NCBI GenBank assembly: GCA_032158125.1 | Contig: JASKOT010000020.1 | Span: 62,001 to 126,000 of the forward strand | Direction: 5' to 3' | Origin: Papiliotrema nemorosa | Lineage: Eukaryota > Basidiomycota > Tremellomycetes > Tremellales > Rhynchogastremaceae | DNA: 64,000 nucleotides | Notes under the pieces: model-generated | The model's input: the letters and a program-made list of their open reading frames with translations, nothing else | Told to the model about the DNA's origin: nothing | The model's database searches: none | Shown here: piece after piece, positions 11,134 through 23,033 of the stretch | How positions within the stretch are numbered: position 1 is the stretch's first letter | Layout of the letters: each line of letters begins with the position of its first letter | Program-made: the position numbers and the translations under genes

Positions 11134-13801
11134 ATGGATCACACATTACCTTTCTCGCCCAACCCAAACATCCCACCATTCGCATCGGGTTCCTCCTCGA
11201 CACCACCGGGACAATCATCCACAGGGACTGGAGGGATGTATCAGCCTGTTCCACCACATCACTTCTTTCCCGAATCAAACTACCCCTTCCCCGCATTCTT
11301 CGATCAGCCCAGTGCACCCGTCCATCCGTCACTCTACAACCATCCAGGGCAGAATCAACCTCATCCTCATCCTCAACCTCAATCTCATGCGCATGCGCAT
11401 TTCAACCACGATGGACCTATAGAACGAGGACGGACTGGACATCCTATGAGTTTACAGAAGAGTATAGCGAGGAATCATCCATATTCGAGATCGCCATCGC
11501 GCAATCCTGCCTCTAGGGACTCTTCTCGACACCGTGACCCTTCGACAGGTGGGAATGGTACGGGAACGGGAACAGAGGGAGAGGGTGGGACGACACCCCC
11601 GAAATCTGGACGGGCGGGTGTAAAGAGAAGACAAAAATACTCGAGGACGAGGACGGGGTGTCTGTGTTGTCGAGCGAGAAGAATCAAATGCGACGAAGAA
11701 AGACCAGTCTGTCGTCGTTGTGTAATTGCAAAGAAAGAGGTGAGATTGGAATTAACCCGTGCACGGGTGTCCGTACTCATGTTACCAGTGTCAATACCCT
11801 GACGGAGAGGGACAATCGGTCTCCCGGCAAAGCTCTAGAGAAGACCCGGGTAGAGGTACCAGTAAGGGGAGAGGTTCCAGGAATAACACCGATGAGCCGG
11901 ATGATGCCAATGTCAAGCGCGAGACCAACCTCACAGAGGCTAGCTCGTCCAATCAGTATGTCCCGACTTTGGCTTATTCATCAACTCACGTATTAGACAA
12001 CCCTACCATGACCCCTTCAACTTGACCCTGCCCGCTTATGGCAAACAAGAAGGCATTGTTGATCAAGGAGACTACAACTGGGATCAGTCGTTCGTCGGCA
12101 ATTACGGAGGAATCGGTCTGAATGCAAGTCTTGCGAATCTGTCAAACGCCGATCCGTCGAACAATGCAGAAGGAGTACAGCAGGGGAATGATACAGTTGC
12201 TGGACTCCAGCAGAAGTACGGTACAGCGGGAAGTGCTCCGATGCTTGCAACGCCAAATTGTGGGTAGTCACGCATAGGTCAGAGAGGTAGCGCTGACGAT
12301 CAGTCTTGTTGCCTTGGTTCCCGACCCAAGAAGAGCGTAGTCTGATTTTACACTACTGCGCCAACGCCGCAGACCTCATGATGGCAATTCCATCCGGTCT
12401 CAATCCCATGCTTGCTATCAACCTCCCACTCGCTCTCGATTCTCCCCGCGGTGTCAACAACGCTGCCGATGCTCTGCGAGTAGCACTCCTGGGTATCGGC
12501 GCAATCCATCAAGCTTTCCTCCTTGCCAGGTCAGGAGTCTCGACCACACAGACTACCGCCATGTTCCAATATGCCTCGAACCTCCGAGATATGGGCAAGG
12601 AGCTGGTACGACGATCTGCTGCTGAACCCGAAGGGGCCAAGTCGGATGCCGCATTGGGAGCCGCAACGGCCCTAGGCACGATCGACATCTTTTTCGGCGG
12701 AGAAGGTTGGATTGACAACTTCAACACTGCAAAGGAAATGGTGGCATACAGAGGAGGACCGGCTGCAATGCTCAAGGCGTCCAAGCCGAAACAATTGGCA
12801 GAGGGGGTGACCATTTCCCCTGCCAGATTGATGTTGGAGATCTTGGCCATCTACGATGTGTTTGGATGTCTGGCGACTGGCGAAGAGCCGGCTTTGTTGA
12901 GCGACAAGTATGAGAATTGGTGGTACGTCGAGGTTGAAGTTGAGTTACATCAAATGCTAAATAGAAGGTTCGAGGGTAGTCAGTCTACCTACGAGGAGCA
13001 TTCGGTGGAAAAGCAATTTGGGAGTGAGTCGGACGAGGTTCCGCGGGGCGTTCAGGAAATTAATATCACAGTGTCCCGAGTCATGGTTCACCTGTTCTCT
13101 CGTTTGACCCGTCTGGTTTCTCGAGTAGACAAGGCGGACGCGAAGATTTCCGAGATTGATGTCCCGGACACGACTCGAGCTTCGCGACCACCTACACCCA
13201 CCTCCGCCTGGCTGTCATCGCTCATGAAGACCACCGACGGACCCTGCAACGATCCGCTGTCGATCGAAGCTAGAAAGCTCAATTCGGATGTAGATGCTTG
13301 GATCGAGAGTCTCCAGCTTAGCACGTTGGAGCATGAGCGGGTGCAAGTGGGCAACAGGGCGTATGCGTATGCTATGAAGGTGGGTCGAGTGTGTTCGGGT
13401 GGTATAGGTGTGCTGATAGGTAGATCTTGTTGTTGCGACGAGTGTTCAAGTATCCTCGGGAGGATGTGCGGGTTCAGAACGCCGCCAATGAGGTCTTGAG
13501 ACACTGCTCCACGTCCACTGCCATCCTTGGCATGTCTATCGAGTAAGTCTTTTCGCTCCAGTGTTCGCGCAGCAAACTCATGTTCAGCTTGATGTGGCCT
13601 GCTATCATCGCTGGATGCTGTGTCGAGGGCGAAGCGAGACAGTGGTTGTTGACCCTTCTTGAAGGGTTCAAATCGCAGTGTTGCTTTGACGTGGAGACTG
13701 CCACGCGGATCATACAGGAATCATGGAGACGTGTAGATGCCAAGGAACCGAGAGACGATTGGAGGGAGATTTGCGAGGATTTCGGGTTGAAAGTATTGTG
13801 A
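11134..13801 (+). CDS. Zn(II)2Cys6 transcription factor with fungal-specific middle domain
   Basis: Predicted nuclear DNA-binding regulator. Exons 11134-11739, 11789-11955, 11997-12259, 12304-12922, 12968-13023, 13072-13379, 13424-13542, 13588-13801 give 783 aa. The first 165 residues are Pro/His/Ser-rich. The binuclear cluster is C-x2-C-x6-C-x5-C-x2-C and a last Cys reached across the first intron (CLCCRARRIKC, VCRRC, then CQYPDG). A linker follows, then a Fungal_trans_2-type domain (FLLPWFPTQEE, LLGIGAIHQAF, YEEHSVEKQFGMSRVM, DLMWPAIIAGCC). Two introns (12923-12967 and 13024-13071) are multiples of three without a stop, so they look like coding sequence; I removed them because splicing restores WWFEGSQ and FGMSRVMV. 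It faces a related regulator tail to tail, 314 bp apart. Target genes are unknown. Confidence 0.88.
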
Positions 13802-14115
13802 GTGACACGGGTGGTGAAACGAGTGTCGGAAACTAACTTGCAGGTTGTGCTAAAGGGATTTGCAAGAGATTATGTCGAATCTGAGATACCATTGGTCTTG
13901 CAAAGCTCTTGCAAAGTAATTTTGAATGAGAGAACAGAGGTAGAAGAGGAAGAAGCGGATAGAGGAGTTATAATTTACTGTGCCCAAGGAACGGAAGCGA
14001 GAGGCATAGTACTCGTACAACAAGATCAATCTACAGCTCTGTATATCTAGACATCCCATTCACACATCAATCCATGCATTTCATTCACATTGCTCCCAGG
14101 TAGCAGGGCATGTCG
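13802..14115. other. Convergent intergenic region between the two regulators, 314 bp
   Basis: Holds both 3' ends. The plus-strand frame that follows the stop at 13801 is open for 82 codons but has no family match and directly continues a terminator-like AT-rich stretch, so I treat it as untranslated. No tRNA or stable hairpin is evident. Confidence 0.5.
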
Positions 14116-16212
14116 TCACCCCAACAACACTGGTAGTCCCATCTCAATCAAGACTTCTGCCCAACCACACACACCTATCTCCCGGCCGACGTCGAGCCTG
14201 CTCCAGATCTCTTCTATCAATTGAGACAACCTTTCTATTTCTTTACAACATTGATACGCGAACATTTTGACCACTATCCGGCTCTGTTCCCTCAATTCCG
14301 GGATAAGCAAGACACTGCTAGCTACGATCAATGGCTGACAGTCAGCCTCACCCTTTTGATTGCCTCTCGCAGCTAAATTGACGTGGCTAGACGACGTACC
14401 CAGTTCATGAACTCAATCTTGTCGCCCGTCTCCACACATAAATCCAGGATAGTCCTAGCGGAAGATTGCACCGCCGGATCATCGATCCGCCCTCCTTTCA
14501 GATCCTTTTCCAGAAGGATCATACATAGATGCCAATAAGCCAAAGAACCAATTCGGGTTCTCGTGTCCATCATCAATGAGTCCTTTTCAATCCACCATTG
14601 TCTCAACGCGTTTTCCAGAGCGGATATAGAAGAGACGTAATTGGTATATGACATGGAAGTCGGTAAGTCCCATTCGGATCCTTGGGTTATGACATCGATG
14701 GGAGAGGAAAAGTCGATTCCGGATCGAGAAAGGGTGATTTTGGTAGTGAGCAGATTGACCGTTGTACCGGACAGACGAAATATTTGACGATTCAGACCCT
14801 TTGTCGCTTCGTACGAGTCGATCTGTCATAAGCGAATGACTAGAGTGATGACATGTGCAGACGCACACCTAAAGGCGTAGGAGACTCGCCTAGTCGTTCC
14901 CACCATGTCGACCCGGGGCGGAGAATTGCCATTGGATCGCCTGTAGATAATGACACTGGGTTGGTCAGTCAGCTCAACATTGGGCCGCGCTCACCCATAT
15001 GATCCGTCAATGCTCCGTGCTCTATGATGAACCGATGAAGTGGACTAGGTATCCCCAATCCTGGTCCATCGGGTCCGTCCCCAAAGAGTATGCCCCCACA
15101 CCCTCCTCTGAGACGTATCGCTTCGATGGCGTATCGCCATACTTCCCTCCAGGTAGATTCCGCCGCGAAGATCTGCTGGGTCAGTCGAGTGCTAGATGGG
15201 CTTTTTACATCATTGGTACATATAGACAACGTGGCTGCGAGATACGCATCAGACGTAACTTCGTGTGCGTGTTGTCGAGCTTGTCGAACCAATCTCAGAG
15301 CTCGAGAGCGATACAACTGGGATAGGTTCCGATGATGTTCATCCTCGTGTTGTGTCCTCACACGGGAGTGCAAACTGCCCGTCAGCTACTTCCCTGCATG
15401 ATCTTGCCTCTGACCGACTAGGATAGATGTGTCGCTCCTATCGCCAGCATCGTATTTCGCAGGGCGTTGGTACTTATCGGTGCGGTCCCGTCTGGATACA
15501 AGAAGAGCGGTACGACGAGCTGGACCCAGGGGTTATCATCCTCCCTCACTACTAAAATCGACAATGAATACGTCAAACAATGATGGAACTGAAGATCAGA
15601 TGAAGATCAGATGAAGATCAGATGAAGATCGACTTGGAGTATGAGAGAAGGAGGCGGAGACTTACACATTTGAGCTCATCTTCATCCGGGAAAGCCAGAC
15701 GTAGAAAATCGGGCGGTTCACTCGGTCCACCAAAGAAACTCCCCATTTTGGTCAACCTGCAAAGCGCCATAAGCGCATCCATAGATGTCGGCGCATCATC
15801 ATATAGCTTCAATGCGGTGTTGGGGGACAAAGCGGGAGGTTTGGGAGAATGACGAGTGATGGGTTTGTGTCGTTTGGATAAGGTCTCTTTGGTCTTTTCC
15901 GAATCAAACGGTCTTTTCGTTGGCCAGGCGCACTATTATTTAAGGTTGTAGCTGTTATCCGGTAATGCTGGACATACCTCTGCTCCGTACTTGATGCATC
16001 GAGCGCAATCCGGTCGACCTGAAATGAGCTCAATTCGCCGGAACGAGTCGACACGAATCACCTTCATCACACCGGATTCTCCTTGCTCGGCAGACGAGAC
16101 ATCCACTCTTGGATCTCGTCGACTTTTGCTTGGTCACTTTGTCGGTTGAACTTGGCTCTGTGATCACAGCAGGACTCGAAGGGCCCGCCAGAGCGTTGGG
16201 CTCGGGTGACAT
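14116..16212 (-). CDS. Zn(II)2Cys6 transcription factor next to the amine-use genes
   Basis: Predicted nuclear regulator, and the nearest one to the permease/amine oxidase pair. The model is complement of 14116-14334, 14400-14822, 14867-14940, 14995-15374, 15419-15588, 15666-15932, 15978-16018, 16062-16212, 574 aa. The cluster is CLVCRARRIRC, then across two introns DCARCIKYGAE and CAWPTKR, giving all six cysteines. The middle domain begins FHHCLTYSLSI and continues PLFLYPDGTAP, LAIGATHLSY, LRLVRQARQHA and WWERLGESP, typical of Fungal_trans_2. The start is the first ATG; the open frame extends two codons further but from GTG. The 77-nt third intron carries a short tandem repeat. It resembles the regulator at 11134-13801 in order and exon pattern, which suggests an old duplication. 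Confidence 0.87.
15591..15630. repeat. Tandem repeat of an 11-mer, 3.6 copies, inside an intron
   Basis: The unit GAAGATCAGAT is repeated three times exactly plus seven further bases. It lies wholly in the third intron of the minus-strand regulator and makes that intron 77 nt long against the usual 41-65. Perfect copies mean it is recent and likely to vary between strains. Confidence 0.9.
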
Positions 16213-16352
16213 GTGCACCGTTAGGTTGGATGTACAAAAGTTGCATATATAGGGTTTTTGGTGTTTGTCTTATCAGCTGAGCAGATTGCGCGTGATTGTG
16301 TGGCGGATCATTATGATCATCATGATATCACCCCCACTTCGCCACCCTCGCT

Positions 16353-18342
16353 TCAATCTCTTTCTACGGGAATTACAATCGCACCCAGCTTGTCTCGGTT
16401 CGAAATGGTGATGATCTGCTCTTCCTATTTCGTTCAGCGTGAGGTCGAAGATCATCCGGGGGAAACTCACACTTGGACCGGGGAACCGCTTCTTTGCCCA
16501 GGTAAACCATAACAAGGACAAAATCGCGCCAAATCCAGCCATGTAAACGATCACTAGATGATAAGCCTGGGACATGTACACTGGTATGGACTCACCGTAA
16601 TTCATGGTGCCAGCTTCGACAGGCTATCAGTCAGCCGAAAACCTTGTCAACAGATCATGAACATGAGCGACACCCACCAGAGTGGCGGGGAAACAGTAAA
16701 TCACACATCCTTCCAAAACAAAAAAGCATGACAAGGCATTTGCAATAAGCCCCCATTTCCCCATATTGAACGTCCTGCCGGGGAGGTACTGATTAAGACG
16801 CTTCCTTCCGCCCAGCAACATCAGAGCAGGCGGTATGACTGATCGTCAGGGACACTTGAGCAAAATCTAAGAGTTACTCACCGTATGTGAGCTGGAACAT
16901 TATGGTGGAAGACCCAAGAAGACTGTTGAAAGCGGAAGCGGACCCAAGCTGTACCGCTCCGAGACAGACGGCGACCACAACTGAGAGGCACAGACCGTAC
17001 ACTGGTTCACCCATCTTCACAATTTGGAAGAGATGCGAGTATGGCAAGACATTGTCTCGTCCTAAAGATAGGAGGACACGTGAGGCGCAGGCGCAGACTC
17101 CCCGACTTGAGTTCATAAAGAGGATGGCAGGGACCAGGAGGAAGATCGTGGCTGCTGCTTTCGAGCCTGTCGTGTCCAGTACTAGCTGAGCGAAAGGTCT
17201 GTCTATCAGCTCATGAGGTCTCAGACAGCTGTGGCGATATCTCACCCATACTCTGACCCCAGGAGAGAGTCAATGTCCTGCACAGCGAACAGCATGGCCA
17301 GGGTCACTAGGCTACCAGAGATACCACCGATCACTATGGTCATGTTGACCACTCGAGGGGCTTCTCTCCGGGGATTTGGCATCTCTTCCGATATATGATA
17401 GACAAGGTCGAAACCGAGGAAGGAGAAAGCCGCTTGGAGTGTCCCAATCAGCCATGCAATGACCATTGAGTCCCAACCCGAAACGTTGTACAGCCCGCCA
17501 AAGACAAACGACTGACAGGTCAGTTGACGTCTCTGCCTCGGCACAACCTTAAGACCGATACTCACTGCGGAAGCTTTGGGTGAGGCAGTAGCAAAGAGTG
17601 TGATGATGATCGCCAAAGAAGTGAATATTGACAGCAACATGAGAAAGGTGTCAAGGTATCGATTGCCCTTGACCCCGAGCACCGGCGTGCCAATGGGACC
17701 AATCATGGTCAAGCCTACAAAAATTCCGTATTGCTGAGCCGAAGTCGGTGCCCACTCAGGCATGTTGACCCTGATTGCAGAAACAAGCAAGGAGGCTTTC
17801 ATCAGCGGGATTTACGCAGGACAGCGGTGTACAATACGCACTTGCCAGGTATCCTACGGTCGATTGACCCAACCAAAGGGAGATGACGTTCATCAATCCC
17901 GTCGTCCAACTTACACTGGCTTTCCACCTCGGGGGTGCAAGCATCGCCGCCCAGTGATACTGCCCACCCGCCGTAGGAAATACGGCGAGAATCTCGGAAT
18001 GCGAGAGTGTCAAGGCGAGATTGCATACGAAAGCCCAAATGAATCCCCAGAAGGCTGGCAGTCAGTCAAGTGAGTAAACAAGAGGTCTGACTGACCTGCG
18101 CTGGGTCCACCCGACGATAGACTTGCTCCCAATCCCACGACGAGCACGCACCACGTGTTGAGCACGGCGAAACAGAAGCCAAAGGCTGATACATTGCTAA
18201 AGGCGTTCTTTTCCAGGTTGGAAGTAGGAACCACATCTGCCTCATCTCTAGGCGAGGCAGTACCCACATCAAGCTCGTTGACGGTGACTGTGCCAAGAGG
18301 GAGTTGTTCCTCTGAGGGTTTCTTGCTGGAGGAGGAGGACAT
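16353..18342 (-). CDS. APC-family amino acid / GABA / choline-type permease
   Basis: Plasma-membrane secondary transporter of the amino acid-choline branch of the APC superfamily; exact substrate not readable from sequence. The model is complement of 16353-16415, 16471-16553, 16596-16623, 16678-16838, 16882-17198, 17246-17511, 17566-17795, 17842-18054, 18096-18342, 535 aa. After a hydrophilic N-terminus (to about residue 45) come about twelve hydrophobic segments, starting AFGFCFAVLNTWCVLVVGLG. Family landmarks are FWGFIWAFVCNLALTLSHSE, FPTAGGQYHW, the loop HISEEMPNPRREAP and the tail ISNRDKLGAIVIPVERD. One exon is only 28 nt. It shares a 576-bp divergent promoter with the copper amine oxidase, which argues that it imports an amine that the oxidase then breaks down. 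Confidence 0.9.
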
Positions 18343-18918
18343 GCTGTGGTGAGGCTTTAGCGAGAGTTTTTCCCTCCTCGGCGAGGGGTATATGTATAGG
18401 CAAATGTGTTTGGATACATGCAGATGCCTTATCTCCCTCTGGATCTGAAATGAACGCGTAGGACTGCCAGGACAATTGCCTTATCTCGCAGCGGGGATGT
18501 GACTTTGGCTCGAGTTGGCGATATCGTACAGTGGGGGCTTGACGGGAGCAAAAAACCGAATTCCCCGCCGTTGAGCTGAGATTTAATCGCGTTAACGTTG
18601 CCGACGAGAGATAAAATTCACTTGGCCATTGTGGACTATCTTGTGCTGTACTGAAGTCCATTTCAGCATGTACCCGTGCCAGTAGGTCGTTCGCCATGCA
18701 TGGAATATCGTTCAGGCCCATTGGTGAAGCGTTCGAGGTCCAATAAGGTGTTACGTGGGTTGCTCGCTTGATACCGCCAAACAATGCGTAACCATGCCAA
18801 CGGGTTACCGATAAGCGATGTTGACGGAGCCAACCGTCATGCGGCATATTTCTGCACATATAAGTACGCATGACCCCTACTGCTCATCCTCGACCACTCT
18901 ACTCGTCTTCCAGCCACC
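18343..18918. promoter_or_regulatory. Divergent promoter of permease and amine oxidase, with GATA-type sites
   Basis: Both ATGs (18342 minus, 18919 plus) look onto this 576-bp stretch. Four HGATAR-type sites are visible: TTATCT at 18429-18434 and 18481-18486 (AGATAA on the minus strand), AGATAA at 18609-18614 and CGATAAG near 18809-18815. Fungal GATA factors of the AreA/Gat1 type use such sites for nitrogen catabolite control. A TATA-like CATATAAG lies about 60 bp before the oxidase ATG. By chance one would expect about one or two such sites here, so the excess is modest. Confidence 0.5.
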
Positions 18919-21407
18919 ATGACATTCATCCCATCTCTTGTCTCTTCACTATCCTCCAAGCTGGGTTTCAGCAGCTCAGCACCCACCTTCCTCCCTCACC
19001 CTCTCGATCCCCTATCTCCCGCTGAGATCTCGGCAGCGGTAGAATCTATCAAAGCGCACATTGCGACGCAACGATCCGACACTGGGTATAGGGTGTGGTA
19101 CAAATCCATCCAGCTGCTTGATGCTCCAAAAGCTATCCTAGCTCCCTATCTCGATAAATGGCACGCGGCTGTTAAATCAGGAGAAACCATCGAGGGGTTG
19201 GACAGAAAAGCCGAGGCTATCGTGGGTGTCAAAGCCAAGGGAGAGTGCACCTGGTATGGTGCGTTATTGATTCCTATAGATAGTATGTTTAGATTACTGA
19301 CAGTCAGAGGTCATCGTCGACTACCCGGTCAATGATACTCCGATCATCTCAACTTTCACCCCTGTCCATGACGATCACAATGTCGCCCCTGACATGGAAG
19401 AGATGATCGCCGCAGAGAAGTCACTCTTGGCCAACCCAGAGTTCAAAGCCGCCATCGCCAAGCTCGACCTCCCACCAAACGCCAAGGTCGTAGCGGACGG
19501 TTGGATCTATGGTGCAGACAAGTTTGAAAAGAACATTCGTTTAATCCCATTCATGGTCTACCTGTCTTTCAGCGATGACCCCGACACTTGTCACTATGCC
19601 GCTCCACTGCCCATCGTACCTTCCATGTCGGCCGAAGACTTTTCTCTGGTCAGTATGGACTACTGCCCGATCGACGGAACGGGAGACAAGACTTTGCTGG
19701 ACTTTGAGGGACGTTTCCCATGGGAGGCTTATGTGCCTAACGAATATGAGCCGGGAATTCTCAAAGCCGCCGGCAAGCCGTTCCGACAGGATCTGAAGCC
19801 GTACAGGGTGATCCAGCCTGAAGGTGCAAGCGTGAGTTCAGGGAAATACTTCTAATATCGATGGCTCACTGACGTTCAGTTTTCGCTGCATGGCCGAGTT
19901 ATCAAATGGCAGAAGTGGTCACTGCACATTGGTTTCAATTTCCGTGAAGGACTCGTTCTCAATGATGTCCGATACGATGGTCGAAAGACATTCTACCGAC
20001 TATCCATCTCCGACATGACCGTGCCATATGGAGACCCTCGATCACCTTACCACCGAAAACAAGCCTTCGACTTAGGAGACGTCGGAGCTGGATTGACGGC
20101 AAACGAGCTGCAATTGGGTTGCGATTGTCTCGGAGAGATCATGTATCTCGACTTCGACCACTGGAACGCTTCGGGTGCACCGGTCAGAATGAAAGGTGTT
20201 GTTTGCGTCCATGAGCAAGATGATGGGATCGGATGGAAACACACCAACTTCAGAACTGGCAAGCCTGCCGTGACGCGATCGAGAGTACTGATTCTCCAAA
20301 CTATTGTAAGTACACCGAGGCTATGGCTCTAAACCGAAGCTGATGAGTTAGATCACTGTTGCAAACTACGAGTACATCTTCGCTTGGAAACTTGACCAGG
20401 TTGCCGGTATCACCCTAGAGACCCGAGCTACTGGTATTCTCAGCACAGCCGCCATCCTTCCTGGAGAGACCTCGCCATACGGCAACGTCGTCAGCCCTGG
20501 GTAAAGAGAGCCTTTTGGAGATCGGAAAGTCGTACTGACAGCTTAGCGTCCTTGCTACTAACCACCAACATCTCTTCTCTTTACGTATCGACCCAAGCGT
20601 TGACGGACACGAGAACACGGTCGTCCAGGAGGATTCCGTCCCCATGCCATTCGACAAGGCCACGCCGCCGGAGGACAACAAGTGGGGCGTGGGATATGTT
20701 GTCGAGAAGACGCCAATCAAGGAAGCTGGATGGGCAGATGCTGCGCCTCACAAGAACAGAGTGTTCAAGATGTGAGCTAGGATCTTCTCTTTTCCAATGA
20801 CTGTGCTGACGTCTCAGCATCAACCCCAACAAGACCAACTCCATCTCAGGCCGACCTGTCGGATACAAGCTGGTGCCTACCCCTTCGCAGCTCATACTGG
20901 CTCATCCTGACTCGGTGGCCCATGCGGTGAGCATCTCTATCCAATCATCATCGAGTACTAGCTGACAATGCCCAGCGAGCCGAGTTTGGCGATCACCACA
21001 TCTACGTGACTAAATACAAGGACCAAGAGCTCTACTCTGGCGGAAAATACACCAACCAGTCTTACGGTAAAGCTCAAGGTATCCGAACCTGGATCGACCG
21101 AAAAGAGAATGTCGAAAACACCGACTTGGTCATCTGGCACACTTTTGGTCTCACGCATAACCCTCGAGTGGAGGATTTCCCAGTGATGCCTTGCGAGACG
21201 CACATGGTTTCCCTCAAACCTAGCGATTTCTTCACTGCCAACCCGGCGCTCGACGTCCCTGCCTCGACACAACTGTTCAACCAGTCCAAGTTGTTCAGCC
21301 AAAAACCGTCGACACCGCAGGGTGTCCTGCAAGGCAACGCGGAGGTCGAGGCGGAAGCCAAGGCCAATGGTCTGGGGAAAAGCTGTTGTGCTGAGACGAA
21401 GGCTTAG
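18919..21407 (+). CDS. Copper amine oxidase (TPQ-dependent primary-amine oxidase)
   Basis: Oxidises primary amines to aldehyde, ammonia and hydrogen peroxide. Exons 18919-19258, 19308-19831, 19880-20305, 20352-20500, 20547-20771, 20818-20926, 20976-21407 give 734 aa. The cofactor motif T-x-x-N-Y-[DE] is TVANYE with the TPQ tyrosine at about residue 436, directly after an intron. The catalytic base lies in AFDLGDVGAG (Asp about 352). Copper ligands are the H-x-H of NHQHLFS (about 486 and 488) and the His of THNPRVEDFPVMP. All catalytic residues are therefore present. The C-terminus ends CCAETKA, with no SKL-type peroxisome signal, and there is no signal peptide, so a cytosolic enzyme is likely unless targeting is non-canonical. 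It is divergent from a permease, which points to growth on amines as nitrogen source. Confidence 0.96.
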
Positions 21408-22005
21408 TTTCGGCTGGTGTAGGTAGTTTCAGAGTGGTATTGTACAACGTGACTGTATAAAACATGTATCTTTTACACTTCTGCGTCTTTCTGCACCGTA
21501 CCATTGCAGGGCTTCGGCGCGGAAATTCGGCTAAGATGTTGACCATTCACCCACCCGCGTTTACTCTCAGGCGTTCCCGCCTTGGCAGACAGCTGTCACT
21601 TCTATTCTCAGCCACGCGCCTTTTGCTTCACTTGCCTCGCCATGTTGAGGATGATCTCGCGTGACTTGGGCCAGACATTGTGAGGTCAGAAGGTTGAGCG
21701 GAAGAACCCGGAAAAACTCGGTCAAGGGCATGGGAAAAACCATGTAAAAGTTCCAGAGCAACGATCATCCATTCCGTCCGGAATGTCATCCATCTCGCCT
21801 CTTTCCAAGGTGATCATAACATAAATCAACGGGATGCCTTCCCATCTTTGCTTCTCTCCCATCATTACTGTAGATTAGTTCTCGATCCTTTGGTCTCTTT
21901 GGCGATACCTTCCAAGACTATAATCGGATGGGCGATACCTTGTGATACGCTCCACCCTCCGACTCTGACCCTTATAATCAAGCACCGATATCCTACGCTT
22001 TCATC
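21408..22005. other. Intergenic region, 598 bp
   Basis: Lies between the amine oxidase stop and the PQ-loop ATG, both plus strand. A motif CTTTGG/GGCGATACCTT occurs twice in near-identical form (about 21900 and 21930). Otherwise I see only a short poorly supported minus-strand ORF and nothing more. Confidence 0.45.
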
Positions 22006-23033
22006 ATGGTGAAGCCTAATCACACGCTCGAGAATGTCTTTGGGACAATAGGAGCAGTATGCTGGACCATCCAGATCTTACCTCAAATAATCAAGTCTTG
22101 GCGCGAAAAGTCGACTCATGGTCTATCCACATTTCTCATGTTGTAAGTCGCGTGACCAATCATACCCCACCAACCTCGACCATGACAGTAATGGTTGACA
22201 CACAGAACATGGGCTGTATCGTGTCTACCATTCGGTTCTTATATTGTCGCTCAAAAACTGTCTATACCTCTACAAGTCCAACCTCACGCGTTTGGAGTAT
22301 TGTGTACAATCTCGGTATCTCAATGTCTGTTTTATAATCATGGGTGGTCTTTCCGAAAGACCATGATGTTCTTTGTTGGGTTTTTGACTCTTTGGGCGGG
22401 TTTCGAGACGGGATCCATCTATGCTTTATGGGTACGTTGTTGGTTATACGTGTCGTGTGAGGGACAGGGGCTTACATCAGGCTGGGCTGGATCATGGGAC
22501 CGATGCGCCAATGCAATTGTACGGATACCTATCTTCGGTTTTACTAGCTGGCGCTTTACTGTATGTACAGTTTGAGCTATATGTTGATGCCTGTGCTGAT
22601 GATCAGACCCCAATATTGGGAAATCTACCGACTCAAAGAAGTAGTCGGCATCTCACTCATCTTCATGGCTATCGACATTGCGGGTGGTCTTTTCTCCCTA
22701 CTCAGTCTGGTCTTTCGAGAAGAATTCGATATTGCCGCTTGTGTCTCCTACACCCTGGTCGTGGTTCTCGATGGACTCGTCGTTATACTCGCTTTCATCC
22801 TCAACCCGATCGCGAGGAGAAGAAGGAGGAGAGAAGCGGAAAAGGATGCAGAAGAGGAGAGAGCATTAGGCATGGCTTCACCGACTGATACACTGGCGAC
22901 GAGGGTGGCGGACGAGGCGGCAGAGGAACATGGAGAGAAGAATGTAAGGGTAATGCCTATGCCTGATTTGAGGGAAGAGATGGCCAATTCAGTCTCGTCC
23001 GTGCAACGGGAAGAGGGTGACGCTTCGAGGTGA
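22006..23033 (+). CDS. PQ-loop repeat membrane protein
   Basis: Seven-helix membrane protein of the PQ-loop/MtN3 type, in fungi often vacuolar cationic amino acid exporters or ER/Golgi proteins; substrate unknown. Exons 22006-22142, 22206-22431, 22481-22560, 22607-23033 give 289 aa. The first PQ motif is WTIQILPQIIKSW (about residues 20-32) and the second is formed across the last intron as LPQYWEIYRLKEV. Hydrophobic stretches fill the space between them. A basic and acidic cytosolic tail of about 75 residues (RRRRRREAEKDAEEE onward) follows the last helix. The first ATG is used. The second intron overlaps a longer open frame, so the unspliced reading is not the true one. Confidence 0.85.

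Noticed and set aside
13802..14050. 82-codon frame immediately after the first regulator
   Set aside because: Starts next to the regulator stop with no own promoter, and no residues match the family; the regulator is complete without it.
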